Assembly (NCBI RefSeq): GCF_000218685.1
Contig: NW_006763299.1
Span: forward strand, 310,001-374,000
Direction: 5' to 3'
Source: Serpula lacrymans var. lacrymans S7.9
Lineage: Eukaryota; Basidiomycota; Agaricomycetes; Boletales; Serpulaceae
Length of the DNA stretch: 64,000 nt
Below, in pieces: positions 50,319 through 61,831 of this stretch. The notes beneath the pieces were generated by a model. The model saw nothing but the letters and a program-made list of their open reading frames with translations. It ran no database searches and was not told the DNA's origin. Each line of letters opens with the position of its first letter. Positions within the stretch are counted from its first letter, which is position 1. Position numbers and translations under genes: made by a program.

Positions 50319-51673
50319 TTATGTAGGGAGAAATCGAGCTATGAAAGTCATGAGTTTCTTTGCACACTGGAAATCTAACGAGTTCTTACCAGCTTCAACG
50401 GCCATCTCCTCCGTAGTGCGCTTTTGCGATTGCGAAGTGAGCTTTCACCTGACTTTCAATAAAAAATGAGAACATACCTTGAAGGATACAATGCCGATGA
50501 ATATGAACGCTATGCAGACTCCTACCTGGAACACGAGCCAGAAGATCGCCCAGACTGCGGGTAGGGTATGATGATGGTATAGCATGCGTAATGGGTAGGT
50601 CATCACCCACCATGTGCGGAAATACGCGGATACAGAATTGCGAACTGTGTACAGTCAGAATCATTGGCTTTGCGAAAGAATTTATCGTCCGCTAGGTCCC
50701 CTATCATCGGAAATGGGCAAATATCCCCGATTACAAATGAAAGAACTACTCACATACGACATAGAAGACACTACAAAGTAAAGTCACCTGAGGAAGGAGA
50801 TGCAAAAGGTCCAAAGCACTTACTTCATAATGCCTATGAAAAGACAATACCATCGTAATGCTTGCCTGTTCAAATATCCCTTCGTTTTCTAGGAGTACCG
50901 AATATATGCACGAAAGAGACTTACGCGTGAGCGATAAACCAAAATCCAATAAGTAGCCCCTCGCAACAAAGAGTCAGTAATATCGTTCTAGTATAGTTAA
51001 GTTGGCGTCTACTCAGCAGCGTCGAGAGTACTCACAATTTATCTCTCACTAAAACCAGGGGTATAATTAGTCCAATTCCGAGAACGAAACTAAGTATCTT
51101 CGCAACCAAAGTGTCGAAGCCGCCCAAAATGAATACACCACCAAAGAGTGTAGAGCCGATGTAACCTGCAGCCAATATAGTAGGTGGGTGGCCGCCTTCT
51201 ACGATGGTCGCTCCGCCTAGATATGGGTCGATGGTGACAGTTAGTATGCTCCCTCCAGTCAATATAGCCTGTATTGTTGTTCGAGTCTAACGTTGGGACG
51301 TTGGAAGCGTAAACCATGGACTAAAGCACGTACCGCCACTATATGACAAAGCTCGTGCCAGCCAATGGTGAAAAGCTTGAGTGGATTGATGAGGGTCCTA
51401 GCACCAGGAATATTCCAGACACCAAATATAACGACAGCGTAGACAACTGCCTATGAATGCGAAAATTATTCGATAGTCACCACAGATGGCACATGGACTC
51501 ATGGTGAATGGTTACATACAACATATAGCACTACAACCTGGCGCCAAAAGCATACATCAGCCATAAGGTAAACAATTGAACGTGCTAAATAAACAAACTT
51601 GGTCGTGGGTTGGAGCTATTGGGTTGACAGTAATCCTCGGTGCTACCGGGGTCAATACTTTTGGAGGGGGCAT
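50319..51673 (-). CDS. M50B-like membrane metallopeptidase
   Basis: Ten exons join to about 277 residues: complement of 50319-50420, 50478-50554, 50611-50700, 50754-50770, 50824-50865, 50925-50987, 51036-51268, 51334-51450, 51520-51537, 51599-51673. The protein has about six to seven hydrophobic helices and a zinc-binding HEXXH at residues 63-67 (GWHELCHIVAAIL) preceded by NPLKLFT, followed by GGSILTVTIDPYLGGATIVEGG and LAAGYIGSTLFGG. These are the features of the M50B-like peptidase domain (PF13398), widespread in fungi; substrates are unknown to me. The N-terminal MPPPKVLTPVAPR segment and an 18-nt exon come from splice phase and the PTHDQ junction. The last exon is the least certain: its acceptor at 50421 gives a hydrophilic tail, and an alternative would stop earlier. 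Confidence 0.82.
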
Positions 51674-52086
51674 GAATTGAAAAACGCCTCAGCTTGTAGC
51701 AAATACAGCAAAAGATGGTCAAGCCCGAGAGAGCTGTGAGGGAAAGGAAAGGACAGAGATAGTGTGTGCCGCAAGGCTTTTGGTGTTTGTGTTGAACAAT
51801 CAAGAGGCGTTTGATCTTAAGTTCAAGTATGCTGGCCTTTGAGTCTAGTCCGCACCTTTGCCTCACGGCCGGCGAACTCGAAATCTATCGCGTGCCTATC
51901 GTGGTTCGTGGGAATCCTTTGAGACGCGCGGGGTCACGTGCATGCAGACGCGTTTAATGGTTTACTTTTGGGCGGAGTCTGAATACCGCAATATATACCA
52001 TAGTCGCGTCGCGTATGTACCAATATCTTCCAGTTTTTCTCTTCCACTCGTTACCTGAAAAATATCTGGTGCAATAAGTCTGTATT
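51674..52086. promoter_or_regulatory. Divergent promoter, M50B-like gene / H2A.Z
   Basis: This 413-bp interval lies between two divergent starts. An open frame on the - strand (51585-51866) overlaps it but lacks an ATG and runs into the first exon of the M50B-like gene in a different frame. A TATATACC word occurs near 51992. Confidence 0.5.
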
Positions 52087-52825
52087 ATGGTGCGTAAATG
52101 CTCTAAAAACAGAAGTGTCACTCACTCAAACATCTGTCCTGCAGTCTGGAAAGGGAAAAGCGTACGGACTCGTCATATTCTCTTCAAACCTTTGAAGTCT
52201 CATGTTTTACTTTCAGTGGCAAATCGTCTTCGGGAAAGACTGGAGGTGACTCCAAAGCCCAATCACGCTCATCTAAAGCAGGCCTTCAATTCCCCGTCGG
52301 TCGTATTCATCGTTTGTTGAAGAAGGGCAATTATGCCCAACGGGTTGGTGCCGGTGCTCCTGGTACGCAAATACATTATCTACCTTCTGACAGAGGCTCA
52401 TCGAAGCGTATAGTATATCTGGCTGCTGTTCTCGAGTATCTAGCAGCTGAGATCCTCGAACTTGCGGGTAATGCTGCGCGCGATAACAAGGTGAGATGTC
52501 ACCCTAGATAACCTTGGAACTCTTGTTAATATTATGCCTTTAGAAACAACGTATTGTTCCTCGTCATCTGCAACTTGCCATTCGTAATGATGAAGAGTAA
52601 GTTTCTTGCCTTTGTGGACTGTCATCATTCTCAAATGAAATCTAGGCTCAACAAGCTCCTCGGTGATGTCGTGATAAGCCAAGGTGGTGTTGGTGAGTAC
52701 TAAATGATCTGTATTTGGACAGTGAACATGGTCTAACTCCATGTTTAGTGCCTTTCATTAACCCAGAGCTGCTGCCTTCAAAATCGGCCAAGAGCAAAAA
52801 GGAGGGTGCTTCTCAGGAAGTGTAG
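52087..52825 (+). CDS. HTZ1: Histone variant H2A.Z
   Basis: Seven exons (52087-52089, 52145-52161, 52217-52362, 52414-52490, 52544-52596, 52646-52692, 52749-52825) give 139 residues. H2A.Z replaces H2A at promoters through the SWR1 complex. The variant is identified by [20 protein letters not shown], the acidic patch region [39 protein letters not shown] and the H2A.Z-specific docking tail [17 protein letters not shown]; canonical H2A would have NIQAVLLPKK. The first coding exon is the ATG alone and the second is 17 nt. Having six introns contrasts with canonical histone genes and fits replication-independent expression. Confidence 0.96.
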
Positions 52826-53169
52826 ATCTTGTTTCTCCCTGTATCATTAGACTGGTATTGTTGTATTACGTTTGTTAATCTAGCTTAGCATCGACAATAA
52901 AATCACAATTATCGATTTTGCACAGCGCACATAGTCCTTCAAGCAGTCATGGGTTCTCCATCACATGTACGTATATTACAGCAACAAGGTAAGGTGACTT
53001 CGAGCCACCGAGTTGCATTGACATCAGTCTACATATCATAGAAAGACTACATTAGAAACAGTGTCCGATTCGCATAGATACGGCATGTGAGACTCATAAA
53101 TCAATATAAAGTCCATATCATCCTCTTTCCAAGACAAGTATGGAAAAGCACACAAGCAACTACCATTAT
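52826..53169. other. Intergenic, convergent 3' ends of H2A.Z and the F-BAR-RhoGAP gene
   Basis: This 344-bp AT-rich interval holds two 3' UTRs. Nothing else was seen. Confidence 0.5.
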
Positions 53170-56100
53170 CTACTTATCCACAACCTCGTCTTCAGCATCA
53201 CTTGCCATGGTTCTTCTGGAGAACGCTGCCCCACGTCCAACGCTCCTCGGTTTGGAATCTTGCCCGCTGCCTGACAATAAAGAAGTCGGGCGAGGGGATC
53301 CCGACAACCTCTTATAACCAGGTGACGGTGGCGGCGAGGCAGAGTTTTTATTGAAATTCGAGACGAGACTGCTGACGCTACCACCACCGTGCACTCTAGG
53401 TCCGCGGGACAATCGGGGTCCACGAACGCCAGTCTGTCCAGAGCCTGAACGAGAGAGCGAAGTTCTGCCAGTTCCAAGAGTTTGATCTTCACTGGAAGGA
53501 GTGGGGCTAGGAGGCGTCCGGGCAGCGGATGACGGGCTGCTTGATCTTATAGCAGACTGCCGTCTCAGTATCTTCGCACTGGCATTCTGTGGGGTCGGGG
53601 GAGTAACACCCACTACTGGCGAAGGAATCTTTTCCTCGGTTTGAACTTCAGGAGGAGGAGATGGGGGTGGTGAGACGAATCTGGGCTGTGGCGGGGCATC
53701 GTCTAACTCAGGTGGTGGTTCCTTGAAAGAGGGCCGGGGAGGAAAATCTTCATCCTCAGGGGGAGGTTCCTTGAAAACGGGTCGTGCAGGTAAATGGCCA
53801 AAATCTTCAGATGACGCGGGTGCAGGCGGCGTGCGGACAGGCGTAGGAGGTTTCACGCTGATATTGGACGTAACAGGTGACGGAATTACTTCTGCAGGAG
53901 ACTCTGGTTTGGAAGACACTGGAACTTGTGGCAGTGAATGAGGTTGTGAGACTTCAGAAGATACTTCAAGCGTGAATGGCTGAGACACTTTTTCGACAGC
54001 CATTTTTTGCGCAGCTTGTTGCGCGGCTATGATTTCCCTTGTTGGACCACCTACTGAGATTCTGCTCCTACTCATCCGCATGTCAATGGGAGCAGTGCGC
54101 TTCCGGACAGGAATGCGACGTTCAGCTTCCCGTTTCTTCTTTTCAATGGTTGGTGGGAGGATGTCCGTATAATTCTTCACCAAGTCGATGAATAATACTA
54201 TATTAGACGGTGAGAATAAGACAACAGTTATGATTCAAAAAATAACTGACAAGTAGGATGGCGGTCTTGAACCGACAGCTGTGATTCATACTTAGGACGA
54301 ATAATGGCTACAATAATAATTCAAGAAATGCTGGAAGGTTTACAATAGAAAATACTCACTACGGCCGACTGACAAGGCAAGCTTTGTAATGTAAATTTCA
54401 TCGGCTTCTTCCACTTTAGTTGTTTCAATAAGGCTGTCGTCCGAGGAAGAATCAAAACCAACGTTCAGATAATAGAGTACAAGAGACTTACCTCCTCAAA
54501 TGGATGATAATGGCGTCAAGCACGAAAAGATGAACTTTAGGTAGACGTTGCAATGCCACTTGCAAATCCTGAATATGTTGCTCTTCAGACACGTCACCAT
54601 CTGGCTTAGCACTAGATCCAACTGAATTTCTATTAAATCAGTGAATTTTGCATAAATGGGGAAAACGTGCCTGTTGGGTATAGTTTCCTAATGTCTTCCC
54701 AGCCTTCCCACAATGCAAGAGGGGGGTCAAGTTCCAATGCCCACAGCTTGATAGCGCCTGCAATGACAGCAGCATCGTATTTCTCCAGCATCTCAAGTGA
54801 GAAGGGCTGCTCAGGTGGTATGGCATTCAAGCTTTCGCGCAAATGGTGCACAGCGGGAAGTGGGACGTCGTATATCCAAGCTTTGCGCTTCTCAGCATCA
54901 TTGGGCAACCTCTTGTACGACTCGGTCAATCCGTCCAGAAGTGCAGTGAGGACAGGAGGGATATGCTCTCTCTTGTCTTCACCCGTGGTAAGGGTGTTCC
55001 AGCCACCCTCAGCCCACTTACGCAGGTCAATCCCAAACACTACGTCAGACTCATCATGGGCTACTGATTCGTAGAGTTGAGGAACAGGACGGAAAGGTCC
55101 TGTGCGATAGCGCTCAATCAATGCTGTGAGGTCTGACTCAGGCTGAAATGCAGCAACGAGAGTGCCAGAACGCTCGATGGACGCATCAATAGCTTTGGGC
55201 AAGTGTGCTAGAGTGCCTTGATATTGAAGCAAGACTAACAAATGTTTCAGCGGTTACATAACATCATAGATTGGGTGATACTCACCAGTCTTCACGGCTC
55301 GCAACCGCTCAGCCTCCCACCTTTGCAGAGTCTTCAGGACCTCTTCAATCCTCTCCTCGAGGCCAAGTCGTTGCCTGTCGAGTTTCCTGACAGCAACGCG
55401 GTAGGTCTTGTCGGCGTCATCCGCTTCGCGTCGTAACCTCACGTAAGCAGGTTCAGACTGTCCATTGGTGTTGTTATTCAAGGCCTTGGCTACAACGTTA
55501 ACCAAAGTGTTCGACCGCTTCAAGAGGTTGTCTGCAATAGGTGCCAGGTTTCTCTTAGGGGCGGCACCAGAATCTGTGCCCTTGCCTTCCAAGTCGAATG
55601 CCTTGACAAAACATCAGTATAACTAAGCAATTTGATTGTGTTCTATTCGTTACCTTGGGCCTGAATTGATAGAATGCCTCCTCGGTGGCTTCAAAGTTAT
55701 TTCCAAACTCTCCGATCCTCCGAAGCAAGTCTTCCCGCTCTGTAAGATCCCTTGCTGCTTCTTCGGCAAGCTCCAGACTACCACCAAACCCTTGCACATT
55801 CGCGTTCAGCCATTCAACAAATTCGTCACCCGAGAAGCACTTCTGGTACTCGCCCAGAAGGGGAAAGCGAACCGGTCGAAGATTGAGCTCACTCGCGGCA
55901 CGAATTAACAATGCAGAGATGGCCGAAGGCGGCAGCGAAAGACCGGCCAACAGAATAGGGCTTGGCGGGGCCGGCGGCATGGGCGATTCGGGAGGCACAA
56001 TATCAATCCTTGCAGGAGGCAAAGGGGGAGATAGGGGCGGTGGAGACATGGTCAACTCGCGTGGAGAAGATACCTCAACTGCCTTCCCTTTGCCCTTGTC

Positions 56101-57129
56101 GATTTTGGGAAGTTCCTTCTCATCCAAAGTCTCATTTGTGTTAGTATCTGACTCTGTAGACGAGGATGCTGCCTTGCGTTGAATTTCTTTAAAGCGTTGA
56201 GTAATACGGTCTTGAACACTAGAAGTTCGCTGTGGCGGCGACCGGGCGTCACGGGGAGCTAAACGTGGCGACGTCGTATACTTGTCACCAAGGTCGTTGT
56301 TGGGAGCAAATTTCGCGCTAAGTAGATGGCGATGAATGCCGTAAACACTAATACGGAATTGGGCAACTTACTCGTCTTCGGCCTCATCAGCACGGCGCAT
56401 TTTCTGCAAATAAGAGTTCTTCAACTTGATTACCTGTATTACTGAATCAGCATTGAAGTGCTTTCTAAAGAGGTGGGGCTACATACCTCTTTCTGGGATT
56501 GTTCATAGGAACGCAACCAATTGTCAATGGCAGTAGATCTGCTTTTCGACAGCTCCCCCTGCTTTGGCTGTTAGTGTCTGAACGCGCTTTAGAAATATCA
56601 TTTTGACCTTGTAGCTTTGAGCCCACTCGTCAAAAGGGTCTGCCACCAAAACCTGCAAGTCTTTAGAGATCAACTTATGAGCTTCACCGTGTGCAACGGA
56701 TTCTGCCTGAAGACCGCGAAATGCCATCAACAACGAAGCACCATCGTCTGAGCTGAAGCCTGTCCCTAGAGTCAAATGTTGTTTGAAAGTGCTCATCTAG
56801 TGAAATAATGAGGATTTACTTGTTGTACCAGTCGGTGCAGGGTTTGAGAGAGCAGTAGCCAGCTGTTTTTCCAGGGTAGCGCGAGCCTAAAAAGTAGCTT
56901 GAACTCGCAGTTATTTGCCAAGGCCAGAGCAGATGGCTTACTCTAATGAATGCGACGATCTCATCATTTTCTGCGACTCCCTGAAGCACACCGTCAATAC
57001 AACACTAAAAAAACACGCATGCAACACACATACTTGTTCCAGCTTTGAATACAAAACTTCCAGGCCTTTTCTGTAGTCCTGGGTCCAAAAAGAATTCGTG
57101 AATGTCAAGGGCAGAGAAAGGACTGCCAT
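53170..57129 (-). CDS. RGD2: F-BAR/DEP/RhoGAP protein (Rgd2 type)
   Basis: Thirteen exons join to 1108 residues: complement of 53170-54197, 54251-54307, 54360-54433, 54492-54621, 54671-55234, 55286-55601, 55654-56317, 56372-56433, 56487-56558, 56608-56765, 56820-56886, 56942-56980, 57034-57129. Fungal Rgd2 proteins bind membranes and inactivate Cdc42 or Rho GTPases during polar growth and septation. The F-BAR domain opens at FTNSFWTQDYRKGLEVLYSK and includes SSDDGASLLMAFRGLQ. A Pro-rich linker and a DEP domain (about 305-385, GLSLPPSAIS...FSGDEFVEWL) are inserted before the second F-BAR helix set (YVRLRREADDADKTYR). The RhoGAP domain runs from about 525 to 780 (PVPQLYESVAHD, then DLQVALQRLPKVHLFVLDAI). 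The tail is Pro/Ser-rich. Intron 54622-54670 is GC-AG (GCACGT). The N-terminal ATG at 57129 opens directly on the F-BAR helix. Confidence 0.92.
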
Positions 57130-57621
57130 GGTGGGTGATTAATGAGAATTTCAGTTTGGTTCGTTGGTTAAACCAGCAGAAAACCTCGAGGGCTGGTTCA
57201 AACGTGCTGAGGTGCTGTTGGCACGTATGTTATGGTTTCGGGTTTGGCTGGGAGCTGTGCAGCAACGGGGCCACAGACACCGACACCGCCCATATTTGTG
57301 TACCACGTGGCGGCAACCATAACCGTCGATGTGGCAGATCTCTCGTCTTTGGGTTCGCTGTAACGCTCAAGCCATGATTCTGAAAATGTAATGCCATAGG
57401 ATCTCTAGCTCTGTTACAACAATGTACTATTATACAACTCGTTATTCTAACACTGCAGCAGACAACAATGTAGAGTTCGAGTTGGACCCAGACCCCATTA
57501 GGAAGCGGGATTTGCCGAGTTCGCGACTGTCCAAATTTTTGGCGTGTTTGCACCGACCACGGACTCGGACGACGACAGTAAGGGTGTCGAAACAGCACTT
57601 GCATTCGTTCATAAAGTGCAA
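57130..57621. promoter_or_regulatory. Divergent promoter, F-BAR-RhoGAP gene / mL44
   Basis: This 492-bp interval lies between two divergent starts. An open frame continuous with the mL44 exon extends upstream from 57544 but begins with GTG, so it is treated as leader. Confidence 0.5.
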
Positions 57622-58897
57622 ATGGGTCATGCATCAAAACGTTTATATTCCACGGCTTCAAAGCTAGCTGTATCCACCTCTCAGTTAAAGCAGTTCCCAC
57701 CAAAAGAGGCCATCTTCAGAGGCGACTCAAGAAAACCTCATTTCTTTGACGCAGAGTCATGGGCTGCTTTACAACCTCCACCGACATCCTCTTTGACTGC
57801 ATTCGCGCATCGAATAGGCCTTGGTACCGTCTTGACTTCTGCCGACGAAGTTCGACGAGCTTGCACACACCAGTCTTTTTTAAACCTCCATGCCAAATTC
57901 TACCCTACTAGCCCCGCTCCTCTAACCAACGCTAACCTTGCTACCATCGGAAACTCTCTATTGGGCCTTTTTGCTTCGGAATATATTCACGCGTCCTATC
58001 CGCATCTTCCGACACGGGTTTTGAAAGCTGCTGTCAGTGCTCATGTGGGGCCTTTGACTTGTGCTGGTGTAGCACATGAGATGGGTGCAGCGTCGCTGCT
58101 GCGATGGCATAGACAGGTACGAGTCAAATCATCATTAATCATTATCACGAGTACCCACAGCTAAATCACTTTGGTCCTAGCCAACTACACCCACTTCACC
58201 CGCTTTGTTACACTCTGATGCCCTCGCGTCAATACCACGAGCATTGACCGCAATGGTGTACCAAGAGCGTTCATTGAGCTCTGCTCGAAAGTTCGCGCAA
58301 TCTTTTTTCCTCAGCCGGGATGTGGACTTGCGTAGCATGATAAAATTTCGAGACCCTAAAAGAGCCCTGACAGAAACGGTTGTCAAGTTCAACCGTGACC
58401 GGCCAAAATCTAGGTATGCGCCAGGTGTTAAATTTCGCTACTACGTTCTAAACTCAATATCTATAGATTACTCAAGGAAACCGGTCGTTATTCCAACTCG
58501 CCAATATTTGTGGTTGGTATCTATTCTGGTGCTGATAAACTGGGTGAAGGGTTCGGTAGCTCGTTGAAGATGGCAGAGTACCGGGTATGCGTGTTTTCTG
58601 TATATGCAATGGTTTATCTAATATGCCTTGGGGGCTTTTTTTTTCTAGGCTGCTGAAGATTCTCTCCATCGTCTATATCTTACGCGGACTCCATCTCACT
58701 TACTGCAGCTCCCATCGTCAACGTTCTCTTCGAGCCGAGGGAATGTTTATCATAGGAGTTCGGAGGAAGACTATGTTCCCGGAGAGCTTGGTGAAGCAGA
58801 GGCGTTGTATGCGAGCTCTGGACGCAGCAGCATTGTTGCACCGAAGCGACCTACATTAGAAGAGGAGGAGATGCGCCGGTCAGGGAGTGTTGTATAA
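57622..58897 (+). CDS. MRPL3: Mitochondrial large-subunit ribosomal protein mL44 (Mrpl3)
   Basis: Four exons (57622-58116, 58181-58413, 58467-58584, 58649-58897) give 364 residues. mL44 is a structural protein of the mitochondrial large ribosomal subunit derived from RNase III. The N-terminus is Ser/Arg-rich without acids (GHASKRLYSTASKLAVS), as expected of a mitochondrial presequence. The degenerate RNase III fold is seen in CTHQSFLNLHAKF, NANLATIGNSLLGLFASEYI and LTAMVYQERSLSSARKF; the catalytic acidic cluster of true RNase III is not evident. A dsRBD-like end has PIFVVGIYSGADKLGEGFG, KMAEYRAAEDSLHRLYL. The first in-frame ATG (57622) fits the presequence. The tail past the dsRBD is long and Glu/Ser-rich. 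Confidence 0.9.
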
Positions 58898-59127
58898 TAC
58901 ACAAGATCTAGTTAATAATCTGCATTGCTCTTGAATATTTACGACAAGGGTTGGAATCAATTATAAGAAAACCAGTGTATAGGTAATGGCATGATTGCCA
59001 GTACTTGTAACTTATAATAAGAGATCTGTTCTCGTGACCTGGACGTGTCGTGACGCGTCTGAAGGGAACGGCAAAATGGGGAATATCGGTTCGCCGTTCG
59101 CAATCTCTCCCTCTCACGACAATCATC

Positions 59128-61530
59128 ATGTCAGACCCCAAGGAGAAAGCTCAACCAGCGACAGAACTCCTACCAGGTGCAGGATATCCTAAACCCAAGT
59201 CCAAATGCAAGTCAATCGCTGTAAAAACTGTGCTGGTTGCATTCGTATTCCTCGCATCAACCGCATTCTCTGCTCGGGGTGCTTTTCGTGAATTTCACCC
59301 AGTCAAGGCCAATGTTTGCTCCCAGGCAGGTGAACTTATTCCTGAAAAGAATGAAGCACTTTGGGAGAGTTTGAGCAAAATCTATGGTACGGAGGACTTC
59401 AAGATGAGGGCAGTAGACTGGCTCGGAGGAGCTGTTCGGGTTCCGTGAGTCAAGTAAATCAAAAATTTCAGCTTATCACCTTATCGTGTGATGACTTTAG
59501 CACAGAATCATACGACAAAATGGAACCCGTAGGAATAGATCCTCGCTGGGAGAAATTCAGTGCCTTTCACGACTATCTCCTTCAAGCTTTCCCTAAAGTG
59601 TACGTACATCTCACGTTCACCAAGACTCAAAGGCCATTTACCACTATTCATTAGTCACACTACTCTTGAATTGACTAAAGTCAACACTTATGGACTTTTA
59701 TATGAGTGGAAAGGCTCAGATACTTATCTTCAGCCCATACTTCTTGCCGCACACCAAGGTCTGTAATCCAAATCATAGTGATTGATGGATTTCATATAAA
59801 AACGGCATTAGATGTTGTACCCGTTGAACCAACCACATATAGCCAATGGCAGCACGAACCGTTTTCAGGCTATTTCGATGGTCAGTCCTCCTTACACTTC
59901 AATCTCACTTAACGTCTTTCTTATCGGCCACAGGTGAACTCATCTGGGGTCGTGGAAGCTGTGATGATAAGAGTGGTTTGATTGGCATAATGTAACTCCC
60001 TTTCCTTATCGTGCTAAACATGTATTAAGCCTATAGCGAAGGTCTACCATCGAGTCTTTGTTAGAGCAAGACTTCAAGCCCTCTCGTTCCGTGGTTCTTG
60101 CTTTTGGATTTGACGAGGAGGCCAGTGGTATTTATGTAAATAACTTTCATGGCCATGAGCTTGACTACCGTCGCTGACATCTACTGTGTACAGGGTGCAC
60201 AATCCCTTGCGGCTGCAATGCTAGAGAGATATGGTACTGATTCATTTGCAATGCTCGTCGATGAAGGGTGTGAGTCTCTGCAGCTATGGAAGGATAATAT
60301 TATGTTAATGACTGCTTCCAGCTGGATACGGAGATCAGTACGGTCAAGTTTTCGCCACGCCTGGAATTGGAGAGAAAGGTTACTTGGATGTACGGATTGA
60401 TGTCGCCTCTCCTGGCGGTCATTCCAGTCTTCCTCCTCCTCATACCGTGCTTCATGATCCTCTACTATCTATGTATCTCGTTAACCTTCCTTTCTCAGAG
60501 TATTGGGATGTTGGCACAACTTCTAGTCGAATTTGAGCAAAATCCGTTTGAGGTTCACCTGGTAAATTCGGATTTTTCCTATATTATCCATTGCAGTGGC
60601 TGACTTTTTCGAAATAGAGCAGGGATTCACCAACCTACAAAACTGTTCAATGTCTCGCTGCGCACGCTCCCGACCTACCCCCATCTTTGAAAAAAGAGAT
60701 TCTAGAATCCGAATATTCTGATCGGGCGCTCAGTGCAGCTGAGAAGACTCTCTTCGAAAATCGGAAGTTCAAGAGCCTGGTTGGTACGACACAGGCCATC
60801 GACTTGATTCAGGGTGGAGTCAAGACAAATGCACTCCCTGAACAGGCGTGGGCTGTTGTCAATCACCGTATCTCTACAGAAAGGTTGGTGTTGAATGAGG
60901 AACACCTTTCGTTTTTGCTTACTCAATCGCGTATCGTAGCTCCATCGATGAGCTTAAGAACCGAGACACCGATCTGCTCCAATATCTTGCAGGCGACTTC
61001 AATTTATCTTACAGTGCTTTTGGTGTCTCCCTTTCTGAGGCCAATGCTCCCGCCTACGGATCGTTAAACTTGAGTGATGCCTGGGGTACAGGCTTAAAAC
61101 CTGCACCAATCAGCCCGACTGATGGGGATGCCGCGCCATACAACCTTCTATCTGGTTCGATCAAGGCAGCATACAACTCTCATAGGAACATCGGGGGCAA
61201 CGATAACATTGTAGTGAGCCCTGGCATCATGTCGGGTAACACTGGTATGCTACTTTCCACTTGGTACCATGTCCTTGTTAAATCCAATCTGTCAGATACT
61301 CGGTACTACTGGGACTTCACAAATCATATTTTCCGGTACGGGCACTCGAGGTCTGTAGGGGGCTCCCTACCCAGTGGTGTTCACACTGTGAATGAAGGTA
61401 TGTACATGCTTTTTTTGATTGCAGCCTGAGTCTGATCTCTAGCGCAGCAATGAGTGCCGACAACTTTGTGGAGATTATTAGATTCTTTACAACATTGATT
61501 CTCAATGCCGATGAGTCCAAGCTCATTTGA
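59128..61530 (+). CDS. CPS1: Carboxypeptidase S-type M20 metallopeptidase (Cps1)
   Basis: Thirteen exons (59128-59444, 59501-59599, 59655-59758, 59812-59880, 59934-59991, 60042-60135, 60194-60269, 60322-60446, 60499-60561, 60618-60883, 60940-61244, 61296-61397, 61448-61530) give 586 residues. Yeast Cps1 is a vacuolar Gly-Xaa carboxypeptidase that releases amino acids from peptides. A single N-terminal anchor (AVKTVLVAFVFLASTAFSA, about residues 32-50) makes it a type II membrane protein, as in yeast. M20 zinc ligands are visible in order: LLAAHQDVVPV (His), GRGSCDDKSG (Asp), AFGFDEEASG (Glu pair) and the final LPSGVHTVNE (His). The lid domain contains SPGGHSSLPPPHTS and VKTNALPEQAWAVVNHRIS. 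All exons keep phase; the small exon 59934-59991 carries the bridging Asp. It follows mL44 in the same orientation with 230 bp between. Confidence 0.94.
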
Positions 61531-61831
61531 TACACTTGCTTCGAGGGTATTGGTAAATGTACTGTCCTTTCATATCACACAATTACGCTTGCCTGTACAG
61601 TAGTCGATACCGAGGTCTACCCTCCCTTGCCGACCTAATTATTGATATGACAATTGAGATCGATATAACCAAGGTCCTTGTTGACGAAATAGGCTGATAT
61701 ACTCCAGCCAACATACTCTATCATAAAAATGGAAACAATAGTTACATCTATGGACGTTTGTCCTCTGTCGGCCCTCTCCAAATTGACTGGTTATGAGTAC
61801 ACTTCATAAAATACAGATGAAATTAAAGCAA
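61531..61831. other. Intergenic, convergent 3' ends
   Basis: This 301-bp interval holds the 3' UTRs of CPS1 and the 7TM-type gene. Nothing else was seen. Confidence 0.5.
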
